Shown piece by piece: positions 26,846 to 36,094 of a DNA stretch of 64,000 bases. Position 1 is the stretch's first letter; the number at the start of each line of letters is the position of its first letter. The DNA is taken from positions 1 through 64,000 of the forward strand of contig NZ_CAJHAZ010000014.1 of assembly GCF_904846525.1 (NCBI RefSeq), read 5' to 3'. The notes under the pieces were generated by a model. The model was not told the origin of the DNA. It worked only from the letters and a program-made list of their open reading frames with translations, and did no database searches. Made by a program: the position numbers and the translations under genes. This DNA comes from Psychrobacter sp. 1044 (GTDB taxonomy: Bacteria > Pseudomonadota > Gammaproteobacteria > Pseudomonadales > Moraxellaceae).

Positions 26846-27679
26846 GTGGAATTAATCATTTTTTTAATCATAGGTGCGCTAGCAGGATTTGCTGCGGGGC
26901 TATTTGGTGTAGGCGGTGGCACAATTATCGTGCCATTATTATTCATCGTCTTTACGCAAATGGGTTACAGCCCTGACAATATCATGCATTTGGCATTAGG
27001 TACGTCATTGGCGACCATCATTGTCACCTCGATCAGCTCGCTCATGGCACATAATAAAAAAGGCGCAGTCATGTGGCCTGTCTTCAAAAATCTGGCACCA
27101 GGCTTAGCGATTGGTTGCTTTTTAGGGGCAGGGATTGCAGGGCAGATGTCTGGGCTATACCTTCAGCTCATTGTTGGCGTATTTTTACTGTGGGTCGCCT
27201 ACAAGATGTTTTTCGGTGGCAAAAAACAGGTTACTAATCCTGCTACCAATTCTAGTAGTGCCGACGATGCTAATACACAACTGCCTTCAAAACCTAGGCA
27301 ATTAGCAGCAGGTGGGGTTATCGGTATCGCTTCTGCCATTTTCGGTATTGGCGGCGGTAGCTTAACCGTGCCTTATCTCACGCGTTATGGTGTAGTCATG
27401 CAAAAAGCCGTTGGTACCTCAGCAGCTTGTGGTCTGCCGATTGCCATAGCTGGGGCATTAGGTTTTATGTTCTTTGGGATGCAGCAACAAATTGATGTGC
27501 CTAACACCATTGGCTTTGTGCACATTTATGCCTTTTTAGGGATCAGCATCATGAGCTTTTTTACCGCCAAGCTAGGCGCGAAAGTTGCTCATATACTATC
27601 ACCAGAGCTTTTAAAGAAATGCTTTGCGTTGTTATTAACGGTTGTAGGGTGTTACTTTCTGTATAAGGGATTGGTTTAA
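26846..27679 (+). CDS. TauE/SafE-family membrane transporter
   Basis: A 277-residue inner-membrane protein with about eight helices in two halves. Each half carries the family signature (FAAGLFGVGGGTIIVPLL and ASAIFGIGGGSLTVPYL). The family exports sulfite, sulfoacetate and other organosulfur anions. A hydrophilic Asn/Ser-rich loop at about residues 130-150 separates the halves. The start is GTG at 26846. It follows the flavin reductase by 77 bases, so a link to sulfur or methionine metabolism is plausible. The substrate is not shown. Confidence 0.88.
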   Translation: MELIIFLIIGALAGFAAGLFGVGGGTIIVPLLFIVFTQMGYSPDNIMHLALGTSLATIIVTSISSLMAHNKKGAVMWPVFKNLAPGLAIGCFLGAGIAGQMSGLYLQLIVGVFLLWVAYKMFFGGKKQVTNPATNSSSADDANTQLPSKPRQLAAGGVIGIASAIFGIGGGSLTVPYLTRYGVVMQKAVGTSAACGLPIAIAGALGFMFFGMQQQIDVPNTIGFVHIYAFLGISIMSFFTAKLGAKVAHILSPELLKKCFALLLTVVGCYFLYKGLV

Positions 27680-27924
27680 GTCTTTATATTGGCGCGTTTA
27701 CACTGCAACGTTTAGATCGTTCAAAAGTTTATTTTGAGTGGTTCTCTTATATCAGTCTGCTTTAAGTGGTCTATTAATGGGTCTAAAGGGTGAAGTATCT
27801 GGGTTCTGTTGGGTATACGTATTTTTGTTTTTCAGAATGACTGTCCTTTCTGAAATAAGCATGGTTTGCCATATAAATTAAATGCTAGAATGCCAACAAA
27901 AGCTTACTCTGGTAGTCGTGTTTA

Positions 27925-28560
27925 ATGAGTAATATTGCCTTATACGTTCTTATCGCCTCTGCCACTATTGCTAGCCCAAGTCCTGATGTCATTCTAAGTA
28001 TTACAAACCCCCTGACGCATGGTCGAAAAAAATAGCTTATGGCATCTTAGGTATCTCTCTAGGAATGCTAGGCGCGGCTATTGTCTCAGCTACTAGTATT
28101 GGACTAGTGATTGCAACATCAAAGAAAATGTTCTTGGCCATTCAATTAGTGGGCGCAATATATATTCTACTTGGGTTTTAAAATGGCCTTTGGAAAAAGA
28201 AAATCATTTGTCCTAGAGTCTGACAACACGTTAGATGTGAGTAGTACAAGTGCTGGTAGGTTATTCAAAGAGGGTTTGCTAACCTCTCTTTCTAACCCAA
28301 AACCTATCTTATTTTTTATGGCTGTATTTCCGCAATTTATCGATACTGAGCAAACCTATCTTTCTCAATTTCTCATTTTAGCTTCAGCTTTTTGCCTATT
28401 GGTTTTACTGATCCATTTTTGCTACGCAGAAGCATTTGCTTTAGCCAGCCGGTATCTATGGAAAGCTCAAGATAACCTATAGTTAATTACAAAAATAGGC
28501 GGTGCAGCATTAATGCTCATTGCCGTTCTATTGTTTGTAAGTGTATTACTCACTCTCTAA
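27925..28560 (+). pseudogene. Broken LysE/RhtB-family amino-acid exporter
   Basis: The remnant reads as one LysE-type exporter (about 205 codons) only if three lesions are repaired. First, a frame change in the run of A at 28027-28033, where GRKK is followed by a stop but the next frame continues IAYGILGISLGML. Second, an extra T in GGGTTTTAAAATGG near 28177. Third, a TAG stop at about 28480, after KAQDNL, beyond which GGAALMLIAVLLFVS runs to the proper end. The middle piece 28171-28482 alone is open for 103 codons. Sequencing error is possible for one shift but unlikely for three lesions. An intact relative is at 62425-63078. Confidence 0.85.
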
Positions 28561-28640
28561 AAGCCTCCTATGGTTAATACGAGATTGTCATAAAATTTTT
28601 TTAAATATAATAACCAGCCATAATTTCTTAGGCCAACGAT

Positions 28641-29576
28641 ATGACTCCTATATACACTGCATTGGCTGTACTGGTTACTTTTATTTGGGGTGTGAACTTT
28701 ACCTTTATTGCATGGGGACTTGAAAGCTTTCCACCGCTAATGCTCACCGCCCTGCGTTTCTTCTTTACCGCTGTGCCACTGGTTTTCTTTCTGAAGCCGC
28801 CCAAATTTAACCGTACATTACTTATCTATGCTATCGGTACGTTTGTCATGCAGTATGCTTTTGTATTCACTGCCATGCACTTAGGGGCATCAGCAGGATT
28901 GACGGCACTATTGCTACAAATTCAAATTTTTATTACCGTATTGTTGGCGTATTTTATACTGGGTGAGGCAGTGAGTCGCATGCAAATCATCGGTATGCTG
29001 GTCGGTGTGCTAGGGCTTAGCGTCATCGCGTTGAACCTTGGTGGTGATATGCCTCTGGCTGGGTTTGTCTGTATCTTGATTGCGGCCATAGGTTGGAGCT
29101 TTGGAAACATTGCTTCAAAACAGGCGTCAACACAAGCGACGCAGCAAGGATCAGACGGGGCTATTATTCCGTCTAATACTGGAAGTAATAAGGCATCCGC
29201 GTTGTCTGCTCTCGCTCTCGTGGTTTGGGGTGGTCTGATCGCTTGCGTGATTTTAACGCTATCTTCTCTCATATTTGAGACCGAGGCATGGCAGCTGGCG
29301 ACGTTTACCGAGGCATCGCTTAAGTCTTGGTTATCACTTGGGTTTATCGTGTATGTCTCAACGCTGATAGGATTTGGACTGTGGGCGCATCTGCTTAGTC
29401 AAAATACGGCTTCCAAGGTTATGCCGTTTGCTCTATTGGTGCCAGTATTCGGTATGACAACCTCAGTGCTACTTACAGGAGAGATCGTGACATGGTGGAA
29501 GATGCTGGCAATGATATTGATATTGTCGGGGTTGGTGCTAGCGAATATAAAAATAAAACTGGGAAGAAAGCGCTAG
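28641..29576 (+). CDS. EamA/DMT-superfamily exporter
   Basis: A 311-residue inner-membrane protein with two EamA repeats of five helices each (ten TM). The N-terminus ALAVLVTFIWGVNFTFIAWG and the repeat end LGVLGLSVIALNL match the drug/metabolite transporter pattern, close to E. coli EamA, which exports cysteine and O-acetylserine. A Ser/Thr/Gln-rich loop (about residues 165-190) separates the halves. The start is ATG at 28641; no strong ribosome binding site is seen. A role in amino-acid or metabolite export is likely, but the substrate is open. Confidence 0.88.
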   Translation: MTPIYTALAVLVTFIWGVNFTFIAWGLESFPPLMLTALRFFFTAVPLVFFLKPPKFNRTLLIYAIGTFVMQYAFVFTAMHLGASAGLTALLLQIQIFITVLLAYFILGEAVSRMQIIGMLVGVLGLSVIALNLGGDMPLAGFVCILIAAIGWSFGNIASKQASTQATQQGSDGAIIPSNTGSNKASALSALALVVWGGLIACVILTLSSLIFETEAWQLATFTEASLKSWLSLGFIVYVSTLIGFGLWAHLLSQNTASKVMPFALLVPVFGMTTSVLLTGEIVTWWKMLAMILILSGLVLANIKIKLGRKR

Positions 29577-29622
29577 CCAATATGATGTTAGCTGTTCTTA
29601 TTCCTAGAACAGCGCTTACGGT

Positions 29623-29650
29623 AAATAAAAATAAAAATAAAAATAAAAAT
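29623..29650 (+). repeat. Short tandem repeat (AAATAA)n
   Basis: About 4.7 copies of a 6-base unit AAATAA stand in the gap between the EamA gene and truC. It is a likely slippage site with no visible coding role. An inverted repeat GCTGTTCT/AGAACAGC at 29591-29613 precedes it and might act in termination of the EamA transcript, although no T-run follows. Confidence 0.6.
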
Positions 29651-29762
29651 CCAAAAGCTCATAGCCGAAGGTTCAAGTCCTTACTAGGGTATCGAACCTT
29701 CATATCTAGCATCAGTATATCGACTTCTTTCATATGACTATCTAAGATAAAACCTACGCTGT

Positions 29763-30548
29763 TTAACCTTTAGCGCTGTCCACCCAAGAAAACTCTTCTA
29801 AGATACGCATCCATTGGTCATCTAATTTAGCTTTTAGCAATAATGGCTCACCAGTGACGGGGTGGCTGAGCGCTAAAGTCTGAGCATGCAGCAGCATGCG
29901 CGTACAATCATAGTGAGTACGAAAAAATCGTGTGTGACGTATATCGCCGTGGCTGGTATCACCCACGATATGATGGAATACATGTCGCATGTGCCGGCGC
30001 AGCTGATGCTTGCGCCCAGTCTCGGGTGTCAAGCGCACAAGACTATAGCGGCTCGTATCATGTTTTTTTGATACAGCAAATGGTAGCTCGATTTGTGCCA
30101 AACTTTGCCAATGGGTCACCGCCTCTTGAGCGGGTTTGTCCAAATCGGCAAACTTATCGGCGATGGCATCGGGTTGAAAGCTCAACGCATAATCGACGGT
30201 GCCTTGTTCTGGCATATAGCCGCGCACCACGGCTAAATACTGCTTGGTAACTTTGTGTTCAGTAAAAGCCTCGCCAAGGCTGCGCGCCACGGCTGAGCTC
30301 TTGGCAAACAATAATACGCCTGACGTAGGCTTGTCTAACCGATGCACTGGAAATACATGACAACCTACCGCATCACGGGTGAGTTGCATGGCAAAGCGCG
30401 TCTCGCCTTTATCCAGCCAACTGCGATGCACCAATAGACCAGCCTCTTTATTAATTGCCACCAGAAATTCATCTTCATAGATTATTTCTATTTGGTTAGT
30501 GATTTGATTGGCGGTGTCGCTTTCGATATCCATGTTCTCATTGTCCAT
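29763..30548 (-). CDS. truC: RluA-family pseudouridine synthase, TruC-like
   Basis: A 261-residue pseudouridine synthase. The catalytic Asp is in the motif HRLDKPTSGVLLFAKS at about residue 72; KQYLAVVRGY and PETGRKHQLRRHMRH are further family motifs. The size, the lack of an S4 domain and the opening IIYEDEFLVAINKEAGLLVHRS favour TruC, which modifies U65 of some tRNAs, over the larger RluA/C/D enzymes. Before the transposon arrived it was the gene next to glmS, in the same orientation. Confidence 0.85.
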   Translation of the reverse strand: MDNENMDIESDTANQITNQIEIIYEDEFLVAINKEAGLLVHRSWLDKGETRFAMQLTRDAVGCHVFPVHRLDKPTSGVLLFAKSSAVARSLGEAFTEHKVTKQYLAVVRGYMPEQGTVDYALSFQPDAIADKFADLDKPAQEAVTHWQSLAQIELPFAVSKKHDTSRYSLVRLTPETGRKHQLRRHMRHVFHHIVGDTSHGDIRHTRFFRTHYDCTRMLLHAQTLALSHPVTGEPLLLKAKLDDQWMRILEEFSWVDSAKG

Positions 30549-30620
30549 ACTGTAGATACAGTAATTATATAAGTGATTGAATTATATAAATTACTGATAT
30601 TTTTCTATTCGTTATTCACA

Positions 30621-30665
30621 AAAAAATCCTTCGCTATCTTATTCGTACCAGATAGCGAAGGATTC
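30621..30665 (-). terminator. Intrinsic terminator (original glmS terminator)
   Basis: AATCCTTCGCTATCT pairs perfectly with AGATAGCGAAGGATT around a 10-base loop. On the minus strand the hairpin is followed by TTTTTTT, so it stops minus-strand transcripts. No minus-strand gene lies just upstream except glmS, now 14 kb away across the transposon. Joining the two flanks at the ATATT duplication puts this hairpin directly behind glmS. Confidence 0.85.
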
Positions 30666-30692
30666 GGTGCAAAAAGCAACTAATTAATGATA

Positions 30693-30697
30693 ATATT
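30693..30697. repeat. Target-site duplication of the Tn7-like element, left copy (ATATT)
   Basis: The five bases ATATT directly before the terminal TGT are identical to the five bases after the terminal ACA at the other end (45057-45061). Tn7 and relatives make 5-bp duplications. Confidence 0.9.
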
Positions 30698-30850
30698 TGT
30701 CAGCGAGTAATAAAGTATCATACTGAGCCTTTGTTAAAACCTTGATTTCATTACCTCTTATTTTCCGTAAAAATAATAAAGTATCATACTGAATAGTCTC
30801 ATCCATGGTATCGAGTCATATTTAGGAGTAATAAAGTATCATACTAATGA
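30698..30850 (+). other. Tn7-like left end with three TnsB-type binding sites
   Basis: Sites resembling TAATAAAGTATCATACTGA lie at about 30708-30726, 30774-30792 and 30829-30847. They are direct repeats with uneven spacing (66 and 55 bases), like the spread-out left end of Tn7. The element's first bases TGTCAGCGAG precede the first site. Confidence 0.88.
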
Positions 30851-31453
30851 AGCTGAGTATAACGCGAGCACTATCACAGTTAAAATACTCATTGCGTTAA
30901 AGTGATGAAAAAAAAGATCAGATATTTTAATTAGTGGGGTTTGGAACGTTCGGAACTACAAACAAGCGACAAGGGCGGTATGTATCCTAAATCTTTCAGA
31001 GTAAAAATTCTTGCGCAATCGATGATAACCGTCAAATTCCTTTGTCCAAAACTGTTCGTCCCCCACAATGCAATCCATCTCTTGATGCTGTACGGTCCTC
31101 ATAAACTGGTACATATACATTTTATGCGTGTCTATTTTCCAATTGTGTAGCCTTAAAAAGACCTTCATGAGAGTCATGCCCACCTAAGAGTAGGGGTGTA
31201 ACTTGAAAATTATCTTTGCCATTCTCCCACTATCCGCTGTGCTATAAACTCTGTTTCGACTTTGCCCTCTGAACAAAGGGCTGTGCTCATTTCTGAATTC
31301 CAATCCTCACTGTTTTCTGGCGAGCAAGCTAGATGGGAAATAACTGAGTGGAATTAGCCTAAAAACCTGAATTCGGGGACAAATTTATCTAGTGTAGATA
31401 CTTACATATTCCGTTGTCTGTTATAGTATTCAGTAAAAACTTGGTTTATCACT
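30851..31453. other. Unassigned DNA between transposon left end and cargo
   Basis: About 600 bases hold no gene I can support. Overlapping open frames on both strands at 30941-31183 (69 and 75 codons) lack ribosome binding sites and family features and may be the decayed remnant of an earlier cargo gene. The part after about 31380 should hold the promoter of the AraC-type regulator. Confidence 0.5.
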
Positions 31454-32410
31454 ATGATCCTAAAGCCTGATAAAGATGGCGTTTTTACCATTTCCTTTCT
31501 GCTTTTACCTGAATACGCAATGGTCGCCCTACTGTCTGCTATTGAGCCGCTGCGAGTAGCCAATCGCTTTGCCGGCCGCGAGATTTTTCGTTGGCAATTG
31601 CTTTCTGAGGACGGCCCACCAGTGGCAGCGAGCAACCTACTGGCATTGCAACAAACGGTTGCTATCTGTGATTCCGCAGTCCCCCTTAATATTTTTGTCT
31701 GCTCCAGCTTCAATCCGAAAGACTATATCCGGGATGACACCATTGCTTGGCTTAAAAAACTCAACCGGGGAGGCTCTTTAATAGGTGCCATGGACACCGG
31801 CTGCTATCTTCTGGCTGCAGCCGGGCTTCTGAAAAAGCACAAAATAGCCCTGCACTGGGAAGCAGCACCTTCCTTTCAGGAAGATTATCCCGAACTGGAA
31901 CTCACCAACGAGCTGTTTGAAGTAGATCACAATCTGATTACCTGTGCCGGCGGAACCTCGGCCATCGATCTGATGCTTTATATCATTCAGGAAGAGCTCG
32001 GCCACGGTCTCGCAATCAAGGTTTGTGAACAGTTTATAAAAAGTGGTATCCGTCAGAAATCGGACAAGCAACGTATCGACTTATCCGCACGTCTCAAAAT
32101 ATACCATCCCCGCCTTCTGCGCGTGTTGGAGAAGATGGAAGCACATCTGGAGTCGCCCTTGTCCACCAAAGAGCTGGCAAAATACGCACACATTTCTGTT
32201 CGTCAGATGGAACGCCTGTTTCGCAGTTTTCTGAACGATTCACCTTCTGGCTATTACATGAAGTTGCGGCTGGAACGATCTCGACAGTTACTGAAAGAGT
32301 CCAGCTTAAGCATTTCTGAAATCAGAATCATCTGCGGATTCAATTCAGCTCCCCATTTTACCCGAAGCTACCGCAAACAGTTCGCTCGCAGCCCAAGTGA
32401 AGACCGTTGA
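31454..32410 (+). CDS. GlxA-family AraC-type transcriptional regulator
   Basis: A 318-residue regulator with an N-terminal DJ-1/PfpI-like domain (about residues 10-190, with GAMDTGCYLLAAAGLL and CAGGTSAIDLMLYII) and a C-terminal AraC helix-turn-helix pair (LSTKELAKYAHISVRQMERLFRS-type first helix pair, then SEIRIICGFNSAPHFTRSYRKQF). This two-domain layout is shared with CdhR and GbdR, which sense carnitine and glycine betaine in Pseudomonas. It lies at the edge of the carnitine-type cargo and probably activates it in response to the quaternary amine substrate. The function is inferred from layout and context. The C-terminus is slightly short (SPSEDR then stop). Confidence 0.88.
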   Translation: MILKPDKDGVFTISFLLLPEYAMVALLSAIEPLRVANRFAGREIFRWQLLSEDGPPVAASNLLALQQTVAICDSAVPLNIFVCSSFNPKDYIRDDTIAWLKKLNRGGSLIGAMDTGCYLLAAAGLLKKHKIALHWEAAPSFQEDYPELELTNELFEVDHNLITCAGGTSAIDLMLYIIQEELGHGLAIKVCEQFIKSGIRQKSDKQRIDLSARLKIYHPRLLRVLEKMEAHLESPLSTKELAKYAHISVRQMERLFRSFLNDSPSGYYMKLRLERSRQLLKESSLSISEIRIICGFNSAPHFTRSYRKQFARSPSEDR

Positions 32411-32451
32411 CATGCATCAAATTTTTTTGAGTATACCACTTTGATTCTGTC

Positions 32452-33042
32452 TCATACTTTGGGTTGTACGACGGTCACTCCTTTGAGTCTAGGGCGATCC
32501 GCTTCCATCTCCAGCAGTGGCGAAACCACGTTCATGCTCGCGGCTGAGCGCCAGACCAGCGCCTGATATTCTTTTGTATTGAGACCTTTCCAATGCAAGT
32601 CCTGTTCGCTAACCTCACGAATTACTTTGGCAGGCGAACCTACCAGCAACTGGCGGGATGTCCCTTTAAAGCCGGCCTTAACAAAACTGCCGGCGGCAAC
32701 TATGCTGTCCTCACCAATAATGGCACCGTCCATCACTACCGCATTCATACCCACTAGCGCATTACGCTTTACTATGCAGCCATGAAGAATTGCGCCGTGC
32801 CCAATATGGCCGTTAGCCTCAACAACGGTGTCGGTGTCGCAATATCCATGCATCACACAACTGTCCTGAAGGTTGGAACCATCCTCTAAGATTAAGCGGC
32901 CATAGTCTCCACGCAGAGATGCTAGCGGGGCAATGTAAACATTAGGGCCAACAATCACATCACCGATCAGCACTGCTGTTGGGTGAACATAAGCACTGGG
33001 ATGCACCACCGGAATCAAACCTTCAAACTCATAACAGGGCAT
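32452..33042 (-). CDS. caiE: Carnitine operon protein CaiE (hexapeptide-repeat protein)
   Basis: A left-handed beta-helix protein of the gamma-carbonic-anhydrase/PaaY type. It matches E. coli CaiE closely from memory: [67 protein letters not shown] choose the ATG at 33042 (MPCYEFEG), which aligns with CaiE MSYYAFEG and has AAGGA nine bases upstream; an ATG at 33051 would add three residues. This gives 196 residues. CaiE is thought to support cofactor or CoA-ester turnover in carnitine metabolism (its relative PaaY is a thioesterase). It ends the minus-strand unit caiD-SDR-caiE. Confidence 0.92.
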   Translation of the reverse strand: MPCYEFEGLIPVVHPSAYVHPTAVLIGDVIVGPNVYIAPLASLRGDYGRLILEDGSNLQDSCVMHGYCDTDTVVEANGHIGHGAILHGCIVKRNALVGMNAVVMDGAIIGEDSIVAAGSFVKAGFKGTSRQLLVGSPAKVIREVSEQDLHWKGLNTKEYQALVWRSAASMNVVSPLLEMEADRPRLKGVTVVQPKV

Positions 33043-33058
33043 AGAATTCATCCTTTGA

Positions 33059-33841
33059 TTAGCGTTGCGGAGACGCGCCTGTCAAGTGTTCACCACCATC
33101 CAGAGCGAGACATGTGCCGGTGATAAAACCAGCGGCAGGTGATGCCAAATAAGCTACTGATTGAGCAACTTCTTCGGGTAAGCCCATGCGCTTTATCAGT
33201 AGCTTATTAATGCCATCCTGCAGCGCAACTGGGTCATACTGATCCAATGCTTCAGTCTTAATAGTGCCCGGTGCCACGGCATTCACTCGAATGCCAAGAT
33301 TTGCCCACTCCCAAGCAAGAGTTCGGGTTAAGTTGACGACACCTTCTCTGGCAGCACCCGCGTGCGCCATACCGGGTAGCCCGTTGGCCTGGCACAAAAC
33401 AATATTAATGATACATCCGGGGAGCTTGCGGTTCATACAGTGCCGAGCAAAAGCCTGACACATAAGAAAAGTGCCGGTTAGGTTAAGGTCAACAACTGAC
33501 CGAAAGCCATTGGCAGAGAGCTCTAGGGCAGGCGCAGCAAATTGTCCACCAGCGTTATTAACCAATACATCAATACCAATTCCCTGTAGCTCCAGCTGTT
33601 CTATTAGACTTGCCACAGAATCGCTATCGCGGATATTGACTGCCAGTTCGATCGCATCGACACCAGCCTCACGTAGGCTCTGTCCCGCTTCAATCAATCG
33701 CTCCTGGTCTCGCGCCGCAATCACCACCCGAGCACCCAAAGTACCGAAATTACGAGCTATGGCCAGGCCAATGCCGCTCCCGCCACCGGTTATTAAAACC
33801 GTTTTATCGGCAAACAAATCAGTTCTAAATATATTTTCCAT
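33059..33841 (-). CDS. SDR-family oxidoreductase of the enoyl-CoA reductase (PECR/DECR) type
   Basis: A 260-residue SDR with a normal NAD(P) loop ([12 protein letters not shown]) and NNAG. The active-site segment reads [16 protein letters not shown] instead of Tyr-x3-Lys. This HxGAAR form is like the trans-2-enoyl-CoA and 2,4-dienoyl-CoA reductases, which suggests a CoA-thioester substrate. It sits between caiD and caiE (17 bases to the caiE start, 13 to caiD) with AAGGAG before its ATG. It may reduce or oxidise an intermediate such as crotonobetainyl-CoA or carnitinyl-CoA. No such SDR is present in the E. coli cai operon. The exact reaction is unknown. Confidence 0.85.
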   Translation of the reverse strand: MENIFRTDLFADKTVLITGGGSGIGLAIARNFGTLGARVVIAARDQERLIEAGQSLREAGVDAIELAVNIRDSDSVASLIEQLELQGIGIDVLVNNAGGQFAAPALELSANGFRSVVDLNLTGTFLMCQAFARHCMNRKLPGCIINIVLCQANGLPGMAHAGAAREGVVNLTRTLAWEWANLGIRVNAVAPGTIKTEALDQYDPVALQDGINKLLIKRMGLPEEVAQSVAYLASPAAGFITGTCLALDGGEHLTGASPQR

Positions 33842-33854
33842 AACCTATCTCCTT

Positions 33855-34640
33855 TTAACACCCTTTCCAGATTGGGGGGCGGCCTTCCGTAAAAGCATTG
33901 CTGCCTTCTTCGGCATCCTGTGATTGAAGCATGCGTCTGTAAGCCGGCAGCGTTCCACTACGCTGAAGTTCAAACGCTTGCTGCACGGAAATTGATTCTC
34001 CGGCGGAGACTAGTTCCATGATTGCCTGTTGAGCTAAGGGAGCACTTGTAGCGACTCTTTCGGCCAGCGCCAGTGCTGTCGCTATCAATTCGTCCGGGGC
34101 AACAACAGCGTTCACTAACCCCCACCGCAGAGCCTCCTCTGCACTCAGGCGACTACCCGTTAGTAGCATTTCCATGGCAACCGCTCGAGGCAACCGCTTG
34201 GGCAGACGAAACACGCCACCTGAATCGGGAACAATACCAATCTGAGCTTCGGGTAGGAAGAACTGGGCATGGTCGGCTGCCACGATTAAATCGCAGGCCA
34301 AAACCAGTTCAAAACCACCACCAACTGCCATGCCGTTAACGGCGGCAATAACAGGCTTGGTCAGACTGAAAAGTTCGGTCAGCCCGGCAAAACCACCAGG
34401 GCCGTGATGAGCATCTACCGCTTCCCCCGCGGCGGCGGCTTTAAGATCCCAGCCCGCTGAAAAGAAGTGCTGGCCGGCTCCAGTAATAATCGCAACCTGA
34501 AGAGAAGGGTTCTGCTCAAATTCAGCCAATGCCTCGTAAAGCTCAAAACTTGTGGCGCAGTCTATCGCATTAGCTTTGGGGCGATTCAAGGTGATTAATA
34601 ACGCTGAGCCCCTGTGTTCGGTATGTACAGACACTGACAT
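33855..34640 (-). CDS. caiD: Crotonobetainyl-CoA hydratase (carnitinyl-CoA dehydratase)
   Basis: A crotonase-fold enzyme that interconverts crotonobetainyl-CoA and L-carnitinyl-CoA. It closely follows E. coli CaiD from memory: [87 protein letters not shown] at the end. From the ATG at 34640 it is 261 residues, the E. coli length, with AAGGA ten bases upstream; a TTG nine bases earlier is less likely. It leads the minus-strand unit caiD-SDR-caiE, divergent from the acyl-CoA dehydrogenase gene. Confidence 0.94.
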   Translation of the reverse strand: MSVSVHTEHRGSALLITLNRPKANAIDCATSFELYEALAEFEQNPSLQVAIITGAGQHFFSAGWDLKAAAAGEAVDAHHGPGGFAGLTELFSLTKPVIAAVNGMAVGGGFELVLACDLIVAADHAQFFLPEAQIGIVPDSGGVFRLPKRLPRAVAMEMLLTGSRLSAEEALRWGLVNAVVAPDELIATALALAERVATSAPLAQQAIMELVSAGESISVQQAFELQRSGTLPAYRRMLQSQDAEEGSNAFTEGRPPIWKGC

Positions 34641-34921
34641 GTTGTTCAATCCTTCTGTTGTTTTTTTATTGGTTGTTCCATTGCCACCACCTTAGCGCAA
34701 AGCCCAATATACCCATTGCACAAAATCGTCATAACAATGCACCAAAACGACAGAACAGACTTTACGCCACAAAACGACACCGCTCATTGTCGTATTTCAC
34801 GATAAATACGTCGTTTTTAATCAATCACACCCTTGCACTCCTGCGTAGAGTTAATAGGAGTTTAGGCCCGTAAGCAAACGGCACATAATCAACAACACCA
34901 ACATTTCTTGGAGATTTTACA
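34641..34921. promoter_or_regulatory. Divergent control region of the carnitine-type cargo
   Basis: The 281 bases between caiD (minus) and the acyl-CoA dehydrogenase gene (plus) must hold both operon promoters and probably sites for the AraC-type regulator. A GAGAT site precedes the dehydrogenase ATG. I could not define operators by eye. Confidence 0.5.
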
Positions 34922-36088
34922 ATGGATTTTAATCTTTCTAAAGAGCATCTTGAACTGCAGGCAAAAGCCAAAGAATTTACCGAAACCGTTCTCTTCCCTC
35001 ACGAAATGGAGTGTGAAGAAAATGACGGTATCAGCCGTGAAACTCACCAAAAGATTATCGATGCCACATTGGCGTGGGGCTTTAACGCACCAAACCACAG
35101 CAAGGAAGATGGCGGCCAAGGCTTTAGTATCTTTGAACAGACCCTTCTCAACGAGCAACTAGGCAAAGCCACCGGCGCCATCTGGGACGCGCTTTGGTAT
35201 CCCTCTTATCCCATGCGCTTCGCTACCCAGGCGCAAAAAGAAGAATATTTAATCCCGACTTGTCAGGGCAAACGTCGCGACGCCTACGCCATTACTGAAG
35301 CCGATGCAGGCTCTGACCCGACTCAGTGCATGACCCGTGCAGATAAGGTTGAGGGTGGTTGGAAAATTAACGGTGAGAAGTGGTTCGTAACCATCGGAGA
35401 CATTGCCGATTATATTCTAGTACACGCTCACGTAGATGGTGATTCAACCAAACCCACCGTATTTTTTGTTGAAAAGAACTTGCCTGGTGTAGAGCTCAAA
35501 CGCACACCGCTTTATACCCACCATTTTGCGTTCAAGCACCCTGAGTACATCTTCAATGACGTGATTGTTGGAGAAGACAAAATTCTGGGCGAAATCGGCC
35601 AAGGCTACGATATGACCAAGGATTGGTTTGTTGAAGCACGCCTAGGAATAGCCGCCCGTTGCGTTGGTGGCGCCATTCGAGCCGCTGAAGAAGCAAACAA
35701 GTTTGCCGCCGAACGCATCCAATTTGGCCAACCGATTAATAACTTTCAAGCGATCGAATTCATGCTGGCTGATATGGGCGTCGAAATCATGGCCGCCAAG
35801 TCTATGCTCTACCGACTGAGCTGGGAAATCGACCAGACCAGCGATCGCAAGGTTAATCACGCCAAAGCGGCAGCATTGAAGCTGTATTGTTCCGAAATGG
35901 TGGGCCGAGTTTGCGACAAGGCTGTACAAATTCTGGGTGGTCGCGGTTATATGCGTGAACAAGCGGTTGAGCGTTTGTGGCGTGATACCCGAGTCGACCG
36001 AATCTGGGAAGGCACTTCAGAAATCCAACGTGTCATTATCAGCGGCCAAATTAAGAAGCGTGGCCTCGATATTTACACTGGTTGGTAA
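34922..36088 (+). CDS. Acyl-CoA dehydrogenase, probable crotonobetainyl-CoA reductase / gamma-butyrobetainyl-CoA dehydrogenase
   Basis: A 388-residue FAD-dependent acyl-CoA dehydrogenase. Flavin and substrate motifs are YAITEADAGSDPT, WKINGEKWFVTIGDIADY and the C-terminal QILGGRGYMREQAVERLWRDTRVDRIWEGTSEIQR-type region. The catalytic base Glu is expected in the conserved WEGTSEIQ. It starts MDFNLSKEH, like E. coli CaiA, but the rest diverges. Divergent from caiD across a shared control region, it most likely oxidises gamma-butyrobetainyl-CoA to crotonobetainyl-CoA (or the reverse). No electron-transfer flavoprotein genes are in the cargo, so host ETF would be used. Confidence 0.85.
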   Translation: MDFNLSKEHLELQAKAKEFTETVLFPHEMECEENDGISRETHQKIIDATLAWGFNAPNHSKEDGGQGFSIFEQTLLNEQLGKATGAIWDALWYPSYPMRFATQAQKEEYLIPTCQGKRRDAYAITEADAGSDPTQCMTRADKVEGGWKINGEKWFVTIGDIADYILVHAHVDGDSTKPTVFFVEKNLPGVELKRTPLYTHHFAFKHPEYIFNDVIVGEDKILGEIGQGYDMTKDWFVEARLGIAARCVGGAIRAAEEANKFAAERIQFGQPINNFQAIEFMLADMGVEIMAAKSMLYRLSWEIDQTSDRKVNHAKAAALKLYCSEMVGRVCDKAVQILGGRGYMREQAVERLWRDTRVDRIWEGTSEIQRVIISGQIKKRGLDIYTGW

Positions 36089-36094
36089 GTCCCC

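Noticed and set aside
29492-29737. 81-codon plus-strand frame overlapping the end of the EamA gene
   Set aside because: It runs through the (AAATAA)n repeat, giving NKNKNK, in another frame of a clear gene; no start signal.
30941-31183. Two overlapping open frames on opposite strands (69 and 75 codons) near the transposon left end
   Set aside because: Neither has a ribosome binding site or recognisable domain; they share the same DNA on opposite strands. Treated as unassigned or decayed sequence.
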